Source: Cyanobacteriota bacterium
Lineage (GTDB): Bacteria; Cyanobacteriota; Cyanobacteriia; Cyanobacteriales; Microcoleaceae
Reading direction: 5' to 3'
NCBI GenBank assembly: GCA_025362325.1
Contig: JANYGO010000395.1
Span: forward strand, 1-35,221
DNA length: 35,221 bases
Part shown: positions 1 to 6,693 of the stretch, in pieces
How positions within the stretch are numbered: the stretch's first letter is position 1
How the letters are laid out: each line of letters opens with the position of its first letter
Notes under the pieces: model-generated
Databases searched by the model: none
What the model was told of the DNA's origin: nothing
What the model saw: only the letters and a program-made list of their open reading frames with translations
Position numbers and translations under genes: made by a program

Positions 1-537
1 GCTCAAAAAAATCATCCAGCACCACAATGGCAAGTATGCGAGTGCACATCAATTGCGGGATTGCCAATATGCGATTGATGCTGGAGACAAAATTTTTGCC
101 CCAGCGATGAAGAGGTTATTATTAAGGGCTTTTATCATCCATCGGCGACGATCAAAAATCGACGATACTAGACTCTTGAGATATCGAACAAATTTACAGG
201 AAAGATTAACCAAGATTTTGAATTTAGTGCCATACCAAAAGGATGGTATCCGGTTACGAAAACGTTACGGTGGGCTGATTGACAATTTATTTCTGTTTCT
301 AGAAGATGGGACAATTCCACCGACGAATAATTCGAGTGAACAGGCGATTCGGATGAGTGTGATATTTCGTCGTGTGACCAATGGCTTCCGTTCGGAATGG
401 GGCCGAGATTTGTTTGCTGCCGTTCGTTCAGTTGTTAATACTGGTAAGCGTCAGGGTTTGACTGCTTATCAGGCTATTCAACAAGCTCTCTCTACTGATG
501 GCTCCCTTTTTTACCCTAGTTGAGCAATTACGCTTAC
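1..537 (+). mobile_element. 3' remnant of an IS66-family insertion sequence
   Basis: The segment holds the end of an IS66-type transposase followed by 14 bases and the string CGCTTAC (531-537). IS66 elements are known to end in GTAAGCG-type terminal inverted repeats, so this looks like the right end of the element. The left part lies outside the window. Directly beyond 537 the sequence becomes a small repeat and then the broken integrase, so the element appears to have landed in or next to that gene. The exact boundary is uncertain because a second GCTTAC occurs at 602-607 inside a copy of the adjacent small repeat. Confidence 0.6.
2..523 (+). CDS. IS66-family transposase, C-terminal part (5' end outside window)
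   Basis: The reading frame is open from base 2 to the TGA at 521-523, so this is the C-terminal ~173 residues of a larger protein. A TTG at 53 could be mistaken for a start, but the frame continues upstream without a stop. The family is recognised from the block TNNSSEQAIRMSVIFRRVTN followed by GFRSEWG, which matches the end of the DDE catalytic domain of IS66 TnpC-type transposases (the N-N-x-x-E glutamate being the last catalytic acid), and from the upstream block around AHQLRDCQYAID. The protein would cut and paste the element's ends. No frameshift is visible in the part seen. Whether the element is intact cannot be judged because TnpA, TnpB and the left end are outside the window. Confidence 0.8.
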   Translation, partial: LKKIIQHHNGKYASAHQLRDCQYAIDAGDKIFAPAMKRLLLRAFIIHRRRSKIDDTRLLRYRTNLQERLTKILNLVPYQKDGIRLRKRYGGLIDNLFLFLEDGTIPPTNNSSEQAIRMSVIFRRVTNGFRSEWGRDLFAAVRSVVNTGKRQGLTAYQAIQQALSTDGSLFYPS

Positions 538-624
538 TTCTAGCTTCGCTACGCCGATGAATCAATATTTGTTGGAGTCGCAGGGTTAATGTGACCGATG
601 GCTTACTTCTAGCTTCGCTACGGG
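537..624. repeat. Two copies of a 22-bp small repeat (core TTCTAGCTTCGCTACG)
   Basis: The same 22 bases occur at about 532-553 and 602-623, starting GCTTACTTCTAGCTTCGC and ending TACG. On the minus strand both encode the same peptide SEARSK inside the integrase remnant. A shorter relative (CGCTTCGCTACGGAA) is at 815-829, giving RSEAG. These read as short insertions that kept the frame. Confidence 0.6.
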
Positions 625-1536
625 CTTTGTTGCGTTTGTCGCCCTTGCGCGATTTCTCGTCACTGGCACTTTCACCAATCCAAATCTTGGAACAGTCGCC
701 AGAGCAGTGCCTCCAAAGCAATGCCGCTGCTTCCCCGGTGCGTAAACCGACGCCAAACTTGAATTATACATAGTCGGCATAGTGGGAGAGTTCAGGTTGC
801 GATGGCTGATGCCCCGCTTCGCTACGGAACTCACGGATAATTTTGCTAATTTCTTCGGCGGTAAACGGCTGCGGTTGTTGGCGTGGTGGCAGAGAAACTT
901 TGATATCCAACCACGGATTTTCATTGGCTAAAGGAAGCATTTTTTTCTTGATTGCCCAGAGCCAACAAGCCTGCATCATGGCGATTCTTTCACGCACTGT
1001 CACGGGTTCGAGGCGTGAGCTCAACCATCCCCGAAACTTTTCTGCCATCGTTTCGGAAACATCAGGAACAGATTTGTTTCGGAAAAACTCAGAAACATTG
1101 TTCTTTGTTGCTGTGTACTTGGCAAAAGTTTGAGGGCTGAGATTAAGCTGTTTGTAGGCACAGAAGCGATGGAACAGTTCAGTGACGGCTAGCAAGGTCT
1201 GTTTTTCTGGTTTATATTTTGCCAGAGTTGCATCAAAATTGTTGCTGGCAATGTCAAGCTCAATCTGCCGAGCCTTGATTTCGGCAGCTTTGCGATTAAC
1301 GTTAGTTTCGGGCAGCCCGATGTAAAGCCAGAAGCGCTTGCCTTGCCACGACTCCGCTTAGCGGAGTCGTAGGCGTAAGCCGGGGCGTAGCCATCGCGAA
1401 AAACTTCAACTCGGACAGTTCCCTTAGACACTGACTCTCCTTTAAAACAAAGCTCGATTTCATCAATCCAAAATCTGTAACCCTGACTGGATATGCGTAT
1501 CGCTGTTTTATCGCAAAACTTGTCAGGGCTTGTCAT
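538..1536 (-). pseudogene. Broken tyrosine integrase (site-specific recombinase) next to tRNA-Pro
   Basis: Read on the minus strand from ATG 1536, the N-terminal piece (SSQGYRFWIDEIELCFKGES...) resembles the DUF3596-type arm-binding domain of phage/island integrases. At about 1349-1400 a small hairpin repeat interrupts the gene; the frame then changes and continues as WQGKRFWLYIGLPETNVNRK... and a SAM-like core-binding domain (ELFHRFCAYKQLNLSPQTF...). An in-frame TAA at 764-766 ends this, yet the same frame goes on as FKFGVGLRTGEAAALLWRHC..., which contains the first catalytic Arg of the R-H-R-Y set. Two short insertions encoding SEARSK follow, and the reading ends near 538 at the IS66 remnant. 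The H-R-Y part is missing, so the gene cannot make an active recombinase. Its position beside a tRNA gene is typical for an island or prophage integrase. Confidence 0.8.
1349..1369. repeat. 21-bp hairpin repeat inserted in the integrase pseudogene
   Basis: CGACTCCGC (1349-1357), TTA, GCGGAGTCG (1361-1369) is a perfect 9-bp inverted repeat. It is followed by GTAGGCGTAAGCCGGGGCG and TAGCCATCGCG up to about 1400. The integrase reading frame is coherent on either side but in different frames, so this segment looks inserted. Similar GTAGGCGTAGCC-type strings are common interspersed repeats in Oscillatoriales (from memory, not checked here). Confidence 0.6.
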
Positions 1537-1591
1537 ATTCTGTCACCCCTAATTGAGAATGTCGAATGCAGGCAAATAACTGTAGAAACAG

Positions 1592-1618
1592 CAAAACCTC
1601 CTCATAGAGAAGGTTTTG
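1592..1618 (-). terminator. Hairpin downstream of tRNA-Pro
   Basis: CAAAACCTCCTC-ATA-GAGAAGGTTTTG forms a 12-bp stem with one C/A mismatch and a 3-base loop, placed 4 bases beyond the 3' end of the tRNA gene. It lacks a long U run but the stem end contributes TTTTG. It most likely ends the tRNA transcript. Confidence 0.6.
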
Positions 1619-1622
1619 TGCA

Positions 1623-1696
1623 TCGGAGCGGCGGGATTTGAACCCACGACCCCTACTACCCCAAAGTAGTGCGCTACCAAGCTGCGCTACGCCCCG
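1623..1696 (-). tRNA. tRNA-Pro (anticodon GGG)
   Basis: On the minus strand 74 bases fold as a complete cloverleaf: acceptor CGGGGCG/CGCTCCG with one G-U pair, D stem GCGC/GCGC, anticodon stem CTACT/AGTAG with loop TTGGGGT, so the anticodon is GGG, and T arm GTGGG-TTCAAAT-CCCGC. The discriminator base is A and CCA is not encoded. The 3' end faces the broken integrase, which suggests that the tRNA gene was the attachment site of a now-decayed island. Confidence 0.93.
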
Positions 1697-1733
1697 ACAG
1701 CTTTAATATCTTAACATGGAATTCCTGAAAAAG

Positions 1734-2099
1734 TCAAAAAACTTTTAAAACTTTGGCCGCCTGCACCAAACCGGACGCCGCAGCCGCTGGCCAAAAACCC
1801 TCGCCGCGACGGCCAGCATTCAAGATGAACTGCACGCTGTAAGCTTCGGGATAGCCTTCTACCTGCACCCACAGCCACTCACTTTCAGCTTCAATGGCGA
1901 TTTTTTCCTCGTCCATGAGCTCAGAGGCCATTTGACTGATTGTGGCGGCCAATTGTCCCAGCAACCGGCAAAAATCGTTTAACTCGGCCTCCGTGAGTTC
2001 GATCGCCCAACCATCCCCAGCCACCAAACCCTGAAACTCCCGGGCCTCGGGACTCCATCCCAAACGCCAGCCCACACCCGTCTTAATTACACGTTCCAT
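1734..2099 (-). CDS. DUF1818 family protein
   Basis: A 121-residue protein starting MERVIKTGVGWRLGWSPEA and containing the blocks WAIELTEAELNDFCRLL, QMASELMDEEKIAIEAES and EGYPEAYSVQFIL, which I recognise as the cyanobacterial DUF1818 family (function unknown, soluble, ~120 residues). The open frame extends upstream to 2216, but those 39 residues translate a hairpin repeat (2166-2229) and filler sequence, so ATG at 2099 is chosen. No clear Shine-Dalgarno precedes it. It lies on the same strand as, and 145 bp downstream of, the conserved membrane-anchored gene and, before that, rpoZ. Confidence 0.85.
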   Translation of the reverse strand: MERVIKTGVGWRLGWSPEAREFQGLVAGDGWAIELTEAELNDFCRLLGQLAATISQMASELMDEEKIAIEAESEWLWVQVEGYPEAYSVQFILNAGRRGEGFWPAAAASGLVQAAKVLKVF

Positions 2100-2165
2100 C
2101 AAGCGATTTTGGATTTTAGATTGATTAACTGATTGGCTGATTTTAGAACTTACCCGCTGCTGTCG

Positions 2166-2229
2166 AGAAACCGGGTTTTTCCCGAAATACTTCGCTGCAC
2201 CCGGCAGATCCGCCAAAAACCCGGTTTCT
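2166..2229. repeat. AACCGGGTTT hairpin repeat, copy 1
   Basis: AGAAACCGGGTTTTT (2166-2180) is perfectly inverted at 2215-2229, with a 34-base loop containing GAAATACTTCG. The same loop string occurs in copy 2 (4232-4298), so these are members of one interspersed family and not chance palindromes. It sits just upstream of the DUF1818 start. Confidence 0.8.
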
Positions 2230-2244
2230 AGGCCTCGTCCAAGC

Positions 2245-2889
2245 TTACGGTATCAGCAACTTCGCATCTCCCGGCTGCGGCTGCTGTAGTTCCGGGGAAT
2301 TCGATCGCCATTGTGGTTTTTCGCCCGCCGCGGGTGTGCGCGATCCGGAAGTCTCGGTAAAAACATCAACCAAAGCTTGAACCAAAGTATCCCGCTGTAC
2401 TCTATTTAAACTTTGAATAGCAGTGCGATCGCGTTCCATCGGATTCGATCGCAAAACATCCTTTCCCGGATACACATCTTCCACCAAATAATCGGGAGTC
2501 GCCCCCAAATAGTCAGCTAAACTCAACTTCCAATCAAAGCGGTAATTCGGTGGCCGTCCCTTTACAAATACATGATATCGAATCAACCGCCCGACTAAAG
2601 TATTGGTGGGATCTACTTTTCCGGTTTCCTTAGAAATGTAGTTATTCTCGATCGGCAAATCCGGCAATTTTTCATACACAAATTTCCAAGCATCTTGCAC
2701 CCTCACTTGCTGTGGCGCCGATTGTTGAGCAACCAGCCCCACCCGCGCCGACGAGGAGTTCCGCAGCCGCGAAGGTTCCAAAGCCAACAGACTCTGTTCG
2801 CCCGATTCCAATACCCAACTCAAAAGCGTGAACATCACCACAATCAAAGTAACCAACAGAAAACTTAAGCCCAGCTTTACTTTCTTCAC
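2245..2889 (-). CDS. Conserved membrane-anchored hypothetical protein
   Basis: A 214-residue protein with a basic start (MKKVK) and one hydrophobic segment at residues 6-27 (LGLSFLLVTLIVVMFTLLSW), so it is probably anchored in the cytoplasmic or thylakoid membrane by its N-terminus, or is exported with an uncleaved signal. The rest is soluble: residues 65-135 (VQDAWKFVYEKLPDLPIENNY, RYHVFVKGRPPNYRFDWKL, LADYLGATPDYL) look like a conserved globular core, and the last ~40 residues are Pro/Gln/Ser-rich and probably disordered. I do not recognise a named domain. It lies between rpoZ (upstream, 254 bp gap) and the DUF1818 gene (downstream) on the same strand. Confidence 0.7.
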   Translation of the reverse strand: MKKVKLGLSFLLVTLIVVMFTLLSWVLESGEQSLLALEPSRLRNSSSARVGLVAQQSAPQQVRVQDAWKFVYEKLPDLPIENNYISKETGKVDPTNTLVGRLIRYHVFVKGRPPNYRFDWKLSLADYLGATPDYLVEDVYPGKDVLRSNPMERDRTAIQSLNRVQRDTLVQALVDVFTETSGSRTPAAGEKPQWRSNSPELQQPQPGDAKLLIP

Positions 2890-3077
2890 AGTTTTGATAA
2901 TTTCAAAAATAGCATAATTTTATAAATGTAATCGCCAGCAGATAGAGCAGCTCAATTTAGCTTTTTCATGAGTGCGAACATCCCCACTCGCGCCGAACTA
3001 CGTAAATCTGCCCCACCGCAAAGCCTATACAAAAGAAACTTGGTTTCTCCTCAGGCGTGCAAGTCTCGTTTGAGAAA

Positions 3078-3134
3078 GTTTTGAGTTTTGAAGTAACAAA
3101 AATTGCGCGCAATTCACCACCCAAAACTCAAAAC
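3078..3134. repeat. Nested palindrome downstream of rpoZ
   Basis: GTTTTGAGTTTTG (3078-3090) is perfectly inverted at 3122-3134, and the interval contains a perfect 14-base palindrome AATTGCGCGCAATT (3101-3114). The structure starts 9 bases beyond the rpoZ stop codon, so it may end the rpoZ transcript, though it has no U-tract. Confidence 0.6.
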
Positions 3135-3143
3135 TCCCCAAGT

Positions 3144-3377
3144 CTAGATATCTCCGATAATTTCCGGCTGAGTCAGCTCATCCGACATCTCAAATATCGC
3201 CCGCATCACAGGCTTCATCATTTGAGTGTCGTCCATATTCTCAAAATCTTCATAGCGACGGCGTTTTGCGCGGTTCGCCACCTGCACCGTAATCCGATAG
3301 CGGTTGGATGCAGCAGCGATCAACTCTTCCGCCCGACGGGTTAGCTGAGTTGAATCGAAGGTTGGACGCTTAACCAT
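3144..3377 (-). CDS. rpoZ: RNA polymerase omega subunit
   Basis: A 77-residue protein matching the cyanobacterial omega subunit in length and sequence: start [20 protein letters not shown], then [20 protein letters not shown] and [20 protein letters not shown]. The block ANRAKRRR is the conserved core that contacts beta-prime. The protein promotes assembly and stability of the RNA polymerase core. ATG at 3377 follows a plausible promoter. The gene is transcribed divergently from the GDSL esterase and followed by a nested palindrome. Confidence 0.95.
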   Translation of the reverse strand: MVKRPTFDSTQLTRRAEELIAAASNRYRITVQVANRAKRRRYEDFENMDDTQMMKPVMRAIFEMSDELTQPEIIGDI

Positions 3378-3397
3378 GAGATTACCTACTTTATCTA

Positions 3398-3424
3398 ATG
3401 TTACATTCTAGTCTAGTATGTCAA
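3398..3424 (-). promoter_or_regulatory. Possible sigma70-type promoter of rpoZ
   Basis: On the minus strand TTGACA (3419-3424) is followed after 15 bases by TAACAT (3398-3403), about 20 bases before the rpoZ start codon. The -35 is a perfect consensus; the -10 matches 4 of 6 and the spacer is short, so the exact -10 is uncertain. Confidence 0.4.
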
Positions 3425-3457
3425 GATTCATAAATTCTTAACTGAGTAACATTGCTT

Positions 3458-4150
3458 ATGCAGGCAACAACAGCCTATTCCTCTGGTCACTTGCATCGGG
3501 TAACTTCTCATCCCCTGAAATTGGTTGCTTTTGGCGACAGCTTAATCTACGGTTTCGGCGACGGTGTAGGCGGGGGTTGGGTAGAAAGATTGCGGCGCCA
3601 GTGGATGTTACCGGAGAGTGCAGGACACGTTTTATACAATTTGGGCGTTCGGGGCGATCGCGCCTATCAAGTCGCCCAGCGGCTCGAAAACGAGTTTCGC
3701 CACCGGGGCGAGCTCAGAAACCGCGTCCCAGATGCGATTATTCTTTCCGTAGGCCTCAACGATTCGGCGAGGGTGCAGTCGCTTACCGGGCGCAATTATA
3801 CTGATTTTGAACATTTTAAAACAGTTTTGGATAATTTGTTAAATTTATCGCAACAACTTTGTCCGGTGATATTTGTCGGCATGGTGCCGGTGGATGAAAG
3901 CAAAATGCCTTTTCAAGATTGTTTGTACTACAATCACGCCGACCAATATCGCTATAAAGAAGCCACAAAATTAGCTTGTCAGTCGCGGGAGATTCCCTAT
4001 TTAGATATTTTTGACAAATGGATCGATCGCGGTAATATTTGGTGTAGTTCTTGTCTAACTTTGGATGGTCTTCATCCCAATGCAGTCGGCTATCAATCTT
4101 TATTTGAAGATGTGACAAGTTGGGAACCCCTAGCTGCTATTAGTCATTAG
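3458..4150 (+). CDS. GDSL/SGNH-type esterase or lipase
   Basis: A 230-residue alpha/beta hydrolase-like protein of the SGNH superfamily. Block I is LVAFGDSLIYGFGDG, with the nucleophile Ser at about residue 28; a G-D-R string (NLGVRGDRAYQVAQRL) lies in block II; block III is SVGLNDS (the GxND motif); block V is TLDGLHPNAVGY, supplying the Asp and His of the triad. Such enzymes cleave acyl or acetyl esters from lipids or polysaccharides; the substrate cannot be told. No signal peptide is evident, so it is probably cytoplasmic. The frame also allows a TTG start at 3452, but ATG at 3458 is preferred. A heptanucleotide array begins right at its 3' end. Confidence 0.85.
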   Translation: MQATTAYSSGHLHRVTSHPLKLVAFGDSLIYGFGDGVGGGWVERLRRQWMLPESAGHVLYNLGVRGDRAYQVAQRLENEFRHRGELRNRVPDAIILSVGLNDSARVQSLTGRNYTDFEHFKTVLDNLLNLSQQLCPVIFVGMVPVDESKMPFQDCLYYNHADQYRYKEATKLACQSREIPYLDIFDKWIDRGNIWCSSCLTLDGLHPNAVGYQSLFEDVTSWEPLAAISH

Positions 4151-4210
4151 TCATTGGTCATTGGTCATTAGTCAGTTGTCATTAGTCATTAGTCATTAGT
4201 CATTAGTTAG
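4138..4210. repeat. Heptanucleotide array A (TCATTAG/TCATTGG)
   Basis: About nine tandem 7-base units (TCATTAG with TCATTGG and one TCAGTTG variant) start over the last codons of the esterase gene, whose TAG stop falls inside a unit. This is the short tandemly repeated repetitive (STRR) type known from filamentous cyanobacteria. The remaining gap to 4610 holds hairpin copy 2, a triple 9-mer and the SLH gene leader. Confidence 0.85.
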
Positions 4211-4231
4211 TATAGGATGCACGGCTAATCA

Positions 4232-4298
4232 AGAAACCGGGTTTTTTCACAGAAATACTTCGTCGCAGCCCGCAGTTGCGGTAAAAAACCCGGTTTCT
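4232..4298. repeat. AACCGGGTTT hairpin repeat, copy 2
   Basis: AGAAACCGGGTTTTTT (4232-4247) is perfectly inverted at 4283-4298 (16 bp). The loop carries GAAATACTTCG, as in copy 1. Confidence 0.8.
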
Positions 4299-4390
4299 GG
4301 GCACCCGTGTGTCCCTTCACTTACCCCAAAAGCGATATTCTGCGCAATTCCTGTATCAGCTCCAGGTAGATAAGGGAGATAAGGAACATA

Positions 4391-4417
4391 AGCATTTTAA
4401 GCATTTTAAGCATTTTA
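4391..4417. repeat. Triple 9-mer AGCATTTTA upstream of the SLH gene
   Basis: Three perfect head-to-tail copies of AGCATTTTA lie about 195 bases before the SLH gene start. A spacing of 9 bases does not match one helix turn, so a regulator site array is possible but unproven. Confidence 0.6.
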
Positions 4418-4598
4418 ACACCTACAAATTAGCATAAAAATATTTGTTTTAAAAGACCGTATCTTCCCAGCGCCAGAAATAAAAACATTTAATAATGATG
4501 ACATCACTGAGCACAAGAGCAAGCTAGGCAAAAATCAATCAACGATCAAGAGCCGGACAAAGGCTGGCTTTTTTCTCAATAAAAAAAATGTGTAAATT

Positions 4599-4603
4599 GG
4601 AGA
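4599..4603 (+). promoter_or_regulatory. Ribosome binding site of the SLH-domain gene
   Basis: GGAGA lies 7 bases before ATG 4611. It is a good Shine-Dalgarno match in a window where most genes lack one, and it fixes the start of the SLH gene. Confidence 0.65.
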
Positions 4604-4610
4604 ATCAAAA

Positions 4611-5864
4611 ATGTCTGTATTTCCACGCATTCAAGTCGGCACATCTGTTTTATTAACATTGGCAACCGTTGCCGGAACCGCCGCGCCGATGCTAACGCCC
4701 GCGCCTGCTTTTGCTCAAACAGCTTTTTCGGATGTTAATAATAATTACTGGGCAAAAGACTTTATTCAAGATTTGTCAGAAAGAGGAATTATTAAGGGTT
4801 TTCCCGATCGCACTTTCCGCCCGGATGCACTGGTAACGCGGGCTGAATTCGCCGCCATGATCCGTTCTGTGAAAAAGGCCAAAACCCGCGCTGCTGTAAG
4901 TTTTGCGGATGTTCCGTCTAATTTTTGGGCGCGGGGGGCGATCGCAGAAGCTTACGAAATGGGATGGATGTCTGGCTATCCCGGCAATGTTTTCAGGCCA
5001 ATGCAGCAAATTCCTCGCGTTCAAGTTGTAGTCGCTTTAAATAACGGGCTGGGCTATGAGCCAGCGTGCAATTTTCAAGATGTTCTCAGCTACTATAACG
5101 ATGCGGGTGAAATTCAAAGTTATGCTGTCAAAAGCGTGGCGGCTGCTACTGAAAAACAGTTGGTTGTCAGCTATCCCAATCCTAAATCTCTCAAACCCAA
5201 CCAGTCAGCAACGCGGGCTGAAGTAGCTGCTTTTATCTACCAAACATTAGTCAGTACCAATCAAGCAAAAGCAATTAATTCTCCTTACATTGCTAAGATT
5301 GATATTGGCCAGAGTGTTGCTGTAAAAATCCCCAGCGGGGTGACTATTCCCATCGAGTACGCCAAAGGCAAAATTTTGCTCGCCCCCAATGACAAGTCTC
5401 CGATTACTTTGACTGTGGCTGCGGATATCGCGGGGAATAATGGCAAAGTGCTGATACCCGAGGGCTCGAAAATTAGCGGCGAATTGCGATCGACTTCTGA
5501 GGGTGTTCAGTTTGTGGCCCAAGAATTAAGTATCATCAACGGTAGCAGAGTGCCTCTGAATGCTACTTCACAAGTGATTACTCGCAAAGAAAGTGTGACT
5601 AAGGGCGTGAATGTTGGTAATCTGATTAAGAACACGGCTTTGGGTGCAGCAGCGGCGGCGGCGATTGCAGGAGTTACGGGCGATCGGGCGATCGCCACTG
5701 AAGAGGTACTCGGTGGCGCAGGAATCGGGACTTTAGTTGGGGTATTTTTGGGTCGAGATAAAGTTGATTTATATGCTGTTAATCCTGATACTGATTTAAA
5801 TTTGCTGTTGAATTCTGACTTAGTATTTGGTACTGCAAACACAGGCATTTGTAGCGCTCGATAG
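4611..5864 (+). CDS. Exported SLH-domain protein with a C-terminal VirB10/TrbI-like region
   Basis: A 417-residue protein. Residues 1-35 form a signal peptide ending APAFA-Q, so it is exported. Three S-layer homology domains follow at about 38-80 (SDVNNNYWAKDFIQDLSERG, GFPDRTFRPD, TRAEFAAM), 97-145 and 155-212 (the last degenerate), which in cyanobacteria typically bind peptidoglycan-linked polysaccharide. Residues 225-417 form a separate region: a beta-rich part with GSKISGELRSTSEGVQFVAQ and INGSRVPLNATSQV, an Ala/Gly-rich segment (NLIKNTALGAAAAAAIAG) and a final VDLYAVNPDTDLNLLLNSDL. This order resembles the C-terminal domain of VirB10/TrbI proteins, but that is a pattern impression. A good ribosome site precedes the ATG. 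It is probably a cell-wall anchored envelope protein. Confidence 0.8.
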   Translation: MSVFPRIQVGTSVLLTLATVAGTAAPMLTPAPAFAQTAFSDVNNNYWAKDFIQDLSERGIIKGFPDRTFRPDALVTRAEFAAMIRSVKKAKTRAAVSFADVPSNFWARGAIAEAYEMGWMSGYPGNVFRPMQQIPRVQVVVALNNGLGYEPACNFQDVLSYYNDAGEIQSYAVKSVAAATEKQLVVSYPNPKSLKPNQSATRAEVAAFIYQTLVSTNQAKAINSPYIAKIDIGQSVAVKIPSGVTIPIEYAKGKILLAPNDKSPITLTVAADIAGNNGKVLIPEGSKISGELRSTSEGVQFVAQELSIINGSRVPLNATSQVITRKESVTKGVNVGNLIKNTALGAAAAAAIAGVTGDRAIATEEVLGGAGIGTLVGVFLGRDKVDLYAVNPDTDLNLLLNSDLVFGTANTGICSAR

Positions 5865-5937
5865 AAGGAAGTTCGGCAGCGGATGAGTGTAACGGATGTA
5901 ACGGATTTAACGGATGTCAGTGACGCACGCTGATCTC

Positions 5938-6001
5938 AGAAACCCGGTTTCTTTGGAGATTTTTTGTTACTAAACCCAAAACTCGTAGAAACCGGGTTTC
6001 T
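5938..6001. repeat. AACCGGGTTT hairpin repeat, copy 3
   Basis: AGAAACCCGGTTTCT (5938-5952) is perfectly inverted at 5987-6001. The loop differs from copies 1 and 2. It lies between the convergent SLH and pentapeptide genes and could end either transcript. Short AACGGAT repeats (5891-5915) precede it. Confidence 0.75.
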
Positions 6002-6037
6002 AGCCTAAGAGTGCAGAATTCCTATAACTTGGAATTT

Positions 6038-6562
6038 CTAGGAACATCCCAAACTTTCTCGCGTAGAAACTCCCGTCACTGGATTGATACCATCTGCTTT
6101 TTCGCACATTATTGTTACTTGATAAGCGTCGATAATCGCGTCAGTAAAATCAGCGCCGGAAATTGCAGCATCAAAAAACCGAGTTCGAGTCATAATTGCT
6201 TCGGTGAAATTAGCATTCGTCAAATTAGCGCCGTCAAATGTAATTCTATCAGCCAATGCACCGGAGAGATTCGCGCCTGATAAGTTGGCATTCAGCAAGA
6301 CTCCCTTAGTCAAAATCGCATTGGTTAAATCAGCGCCTTGAAAGTTGGTTCCCCGCATTTCAGCAGCGACGAATGTTCCGCCCGCTAAGTCAGAATTCGA
6401 GAAATCGCGATCGGACAAATTAATATTTGTATAATTAATAATTGTTTTCGGCAGTGCAAATGCCGGAGTAGCACTCAGCAGTACCCATCCAAAAGCCAAC
6501 ACTAAACTTAAAATCAGGCTCAGGAAAATTCGGAATACACTTTTCATAGATATGACACTCAT
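6038..6562 (-). CDS. Exported pentapeptide-repeat protein
   Basis: A 174-residue protein (169 if the second ATG at 6547 is used, which places a basic residue right at the start of the signal). A signal peptide with a long hydrophobic core ([20 protein letters not shown]) ends ATPAFA at about residue 36. From residue 45 to 150 there are about 20 A(D/N)LXX-type pentapeptides, such as [26 protein letters not shown] and [12 protein letters not shown], which fold as a right-handed quadrilateral beta helix. The tail holds two Cys residues (MCEK, LGCS) that could form a disulfide. By analogy with lumenal pentapeptide proteins of cyanobacteria it probably resides in the thylakoid lumen or periplasm. 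Function is unknown. Confidence 0.88.
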   Translation of the reverse strand: MSVISMKSVFRIFLSLILSLVLAFGWVLLSATPAFALPKTIINYTNINLSDRDFSNSDLAGGTFVAAEMRGTNFQGADLTNAILTKGVLLNANLSGANLSGALADRITFDGANLTNANFTEAIMTRTRFFDAAISGADFTDAIIDAYQVTIMCEKADGINPVTGVSTRESLGCS

Positions 6563-6613
6563 GGTATTTGACTAATAACTAATAATATTATGTCCGAAGA
6601 GAGCGATAAACGT

Positions 6614-6687
6614 AAAATTGGTTTGTAGTGAGGACTTTAGTCCTCTTCCAAATCAGAGGACTAAAATCCTCACTACAAACCAATTTT
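6614..6687. repeat. AGGACTTTAGTCCT hairpin element, copy 1
   Basis: A 33-base arm (6614-6646) is inverted at 6655-6687 with one mismatch and an 8-base loop. Core strings are TTTGTAGTGAGGACTTTAGT and its complement. Two relatives occur at 8766-8833 and 31443-31502. It lies between the pentapeptide and LCP genes, both on the minus strand. Confidence 0.85.
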
Positions 6688-6693
6688 GACTAA

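Noticed and set aside
4551..4575. Attenuator in the SLH gene leader (AGCC...GGCT followed by a T run)
   Set aside because: The stem is only 4 bp, too weak to claim.
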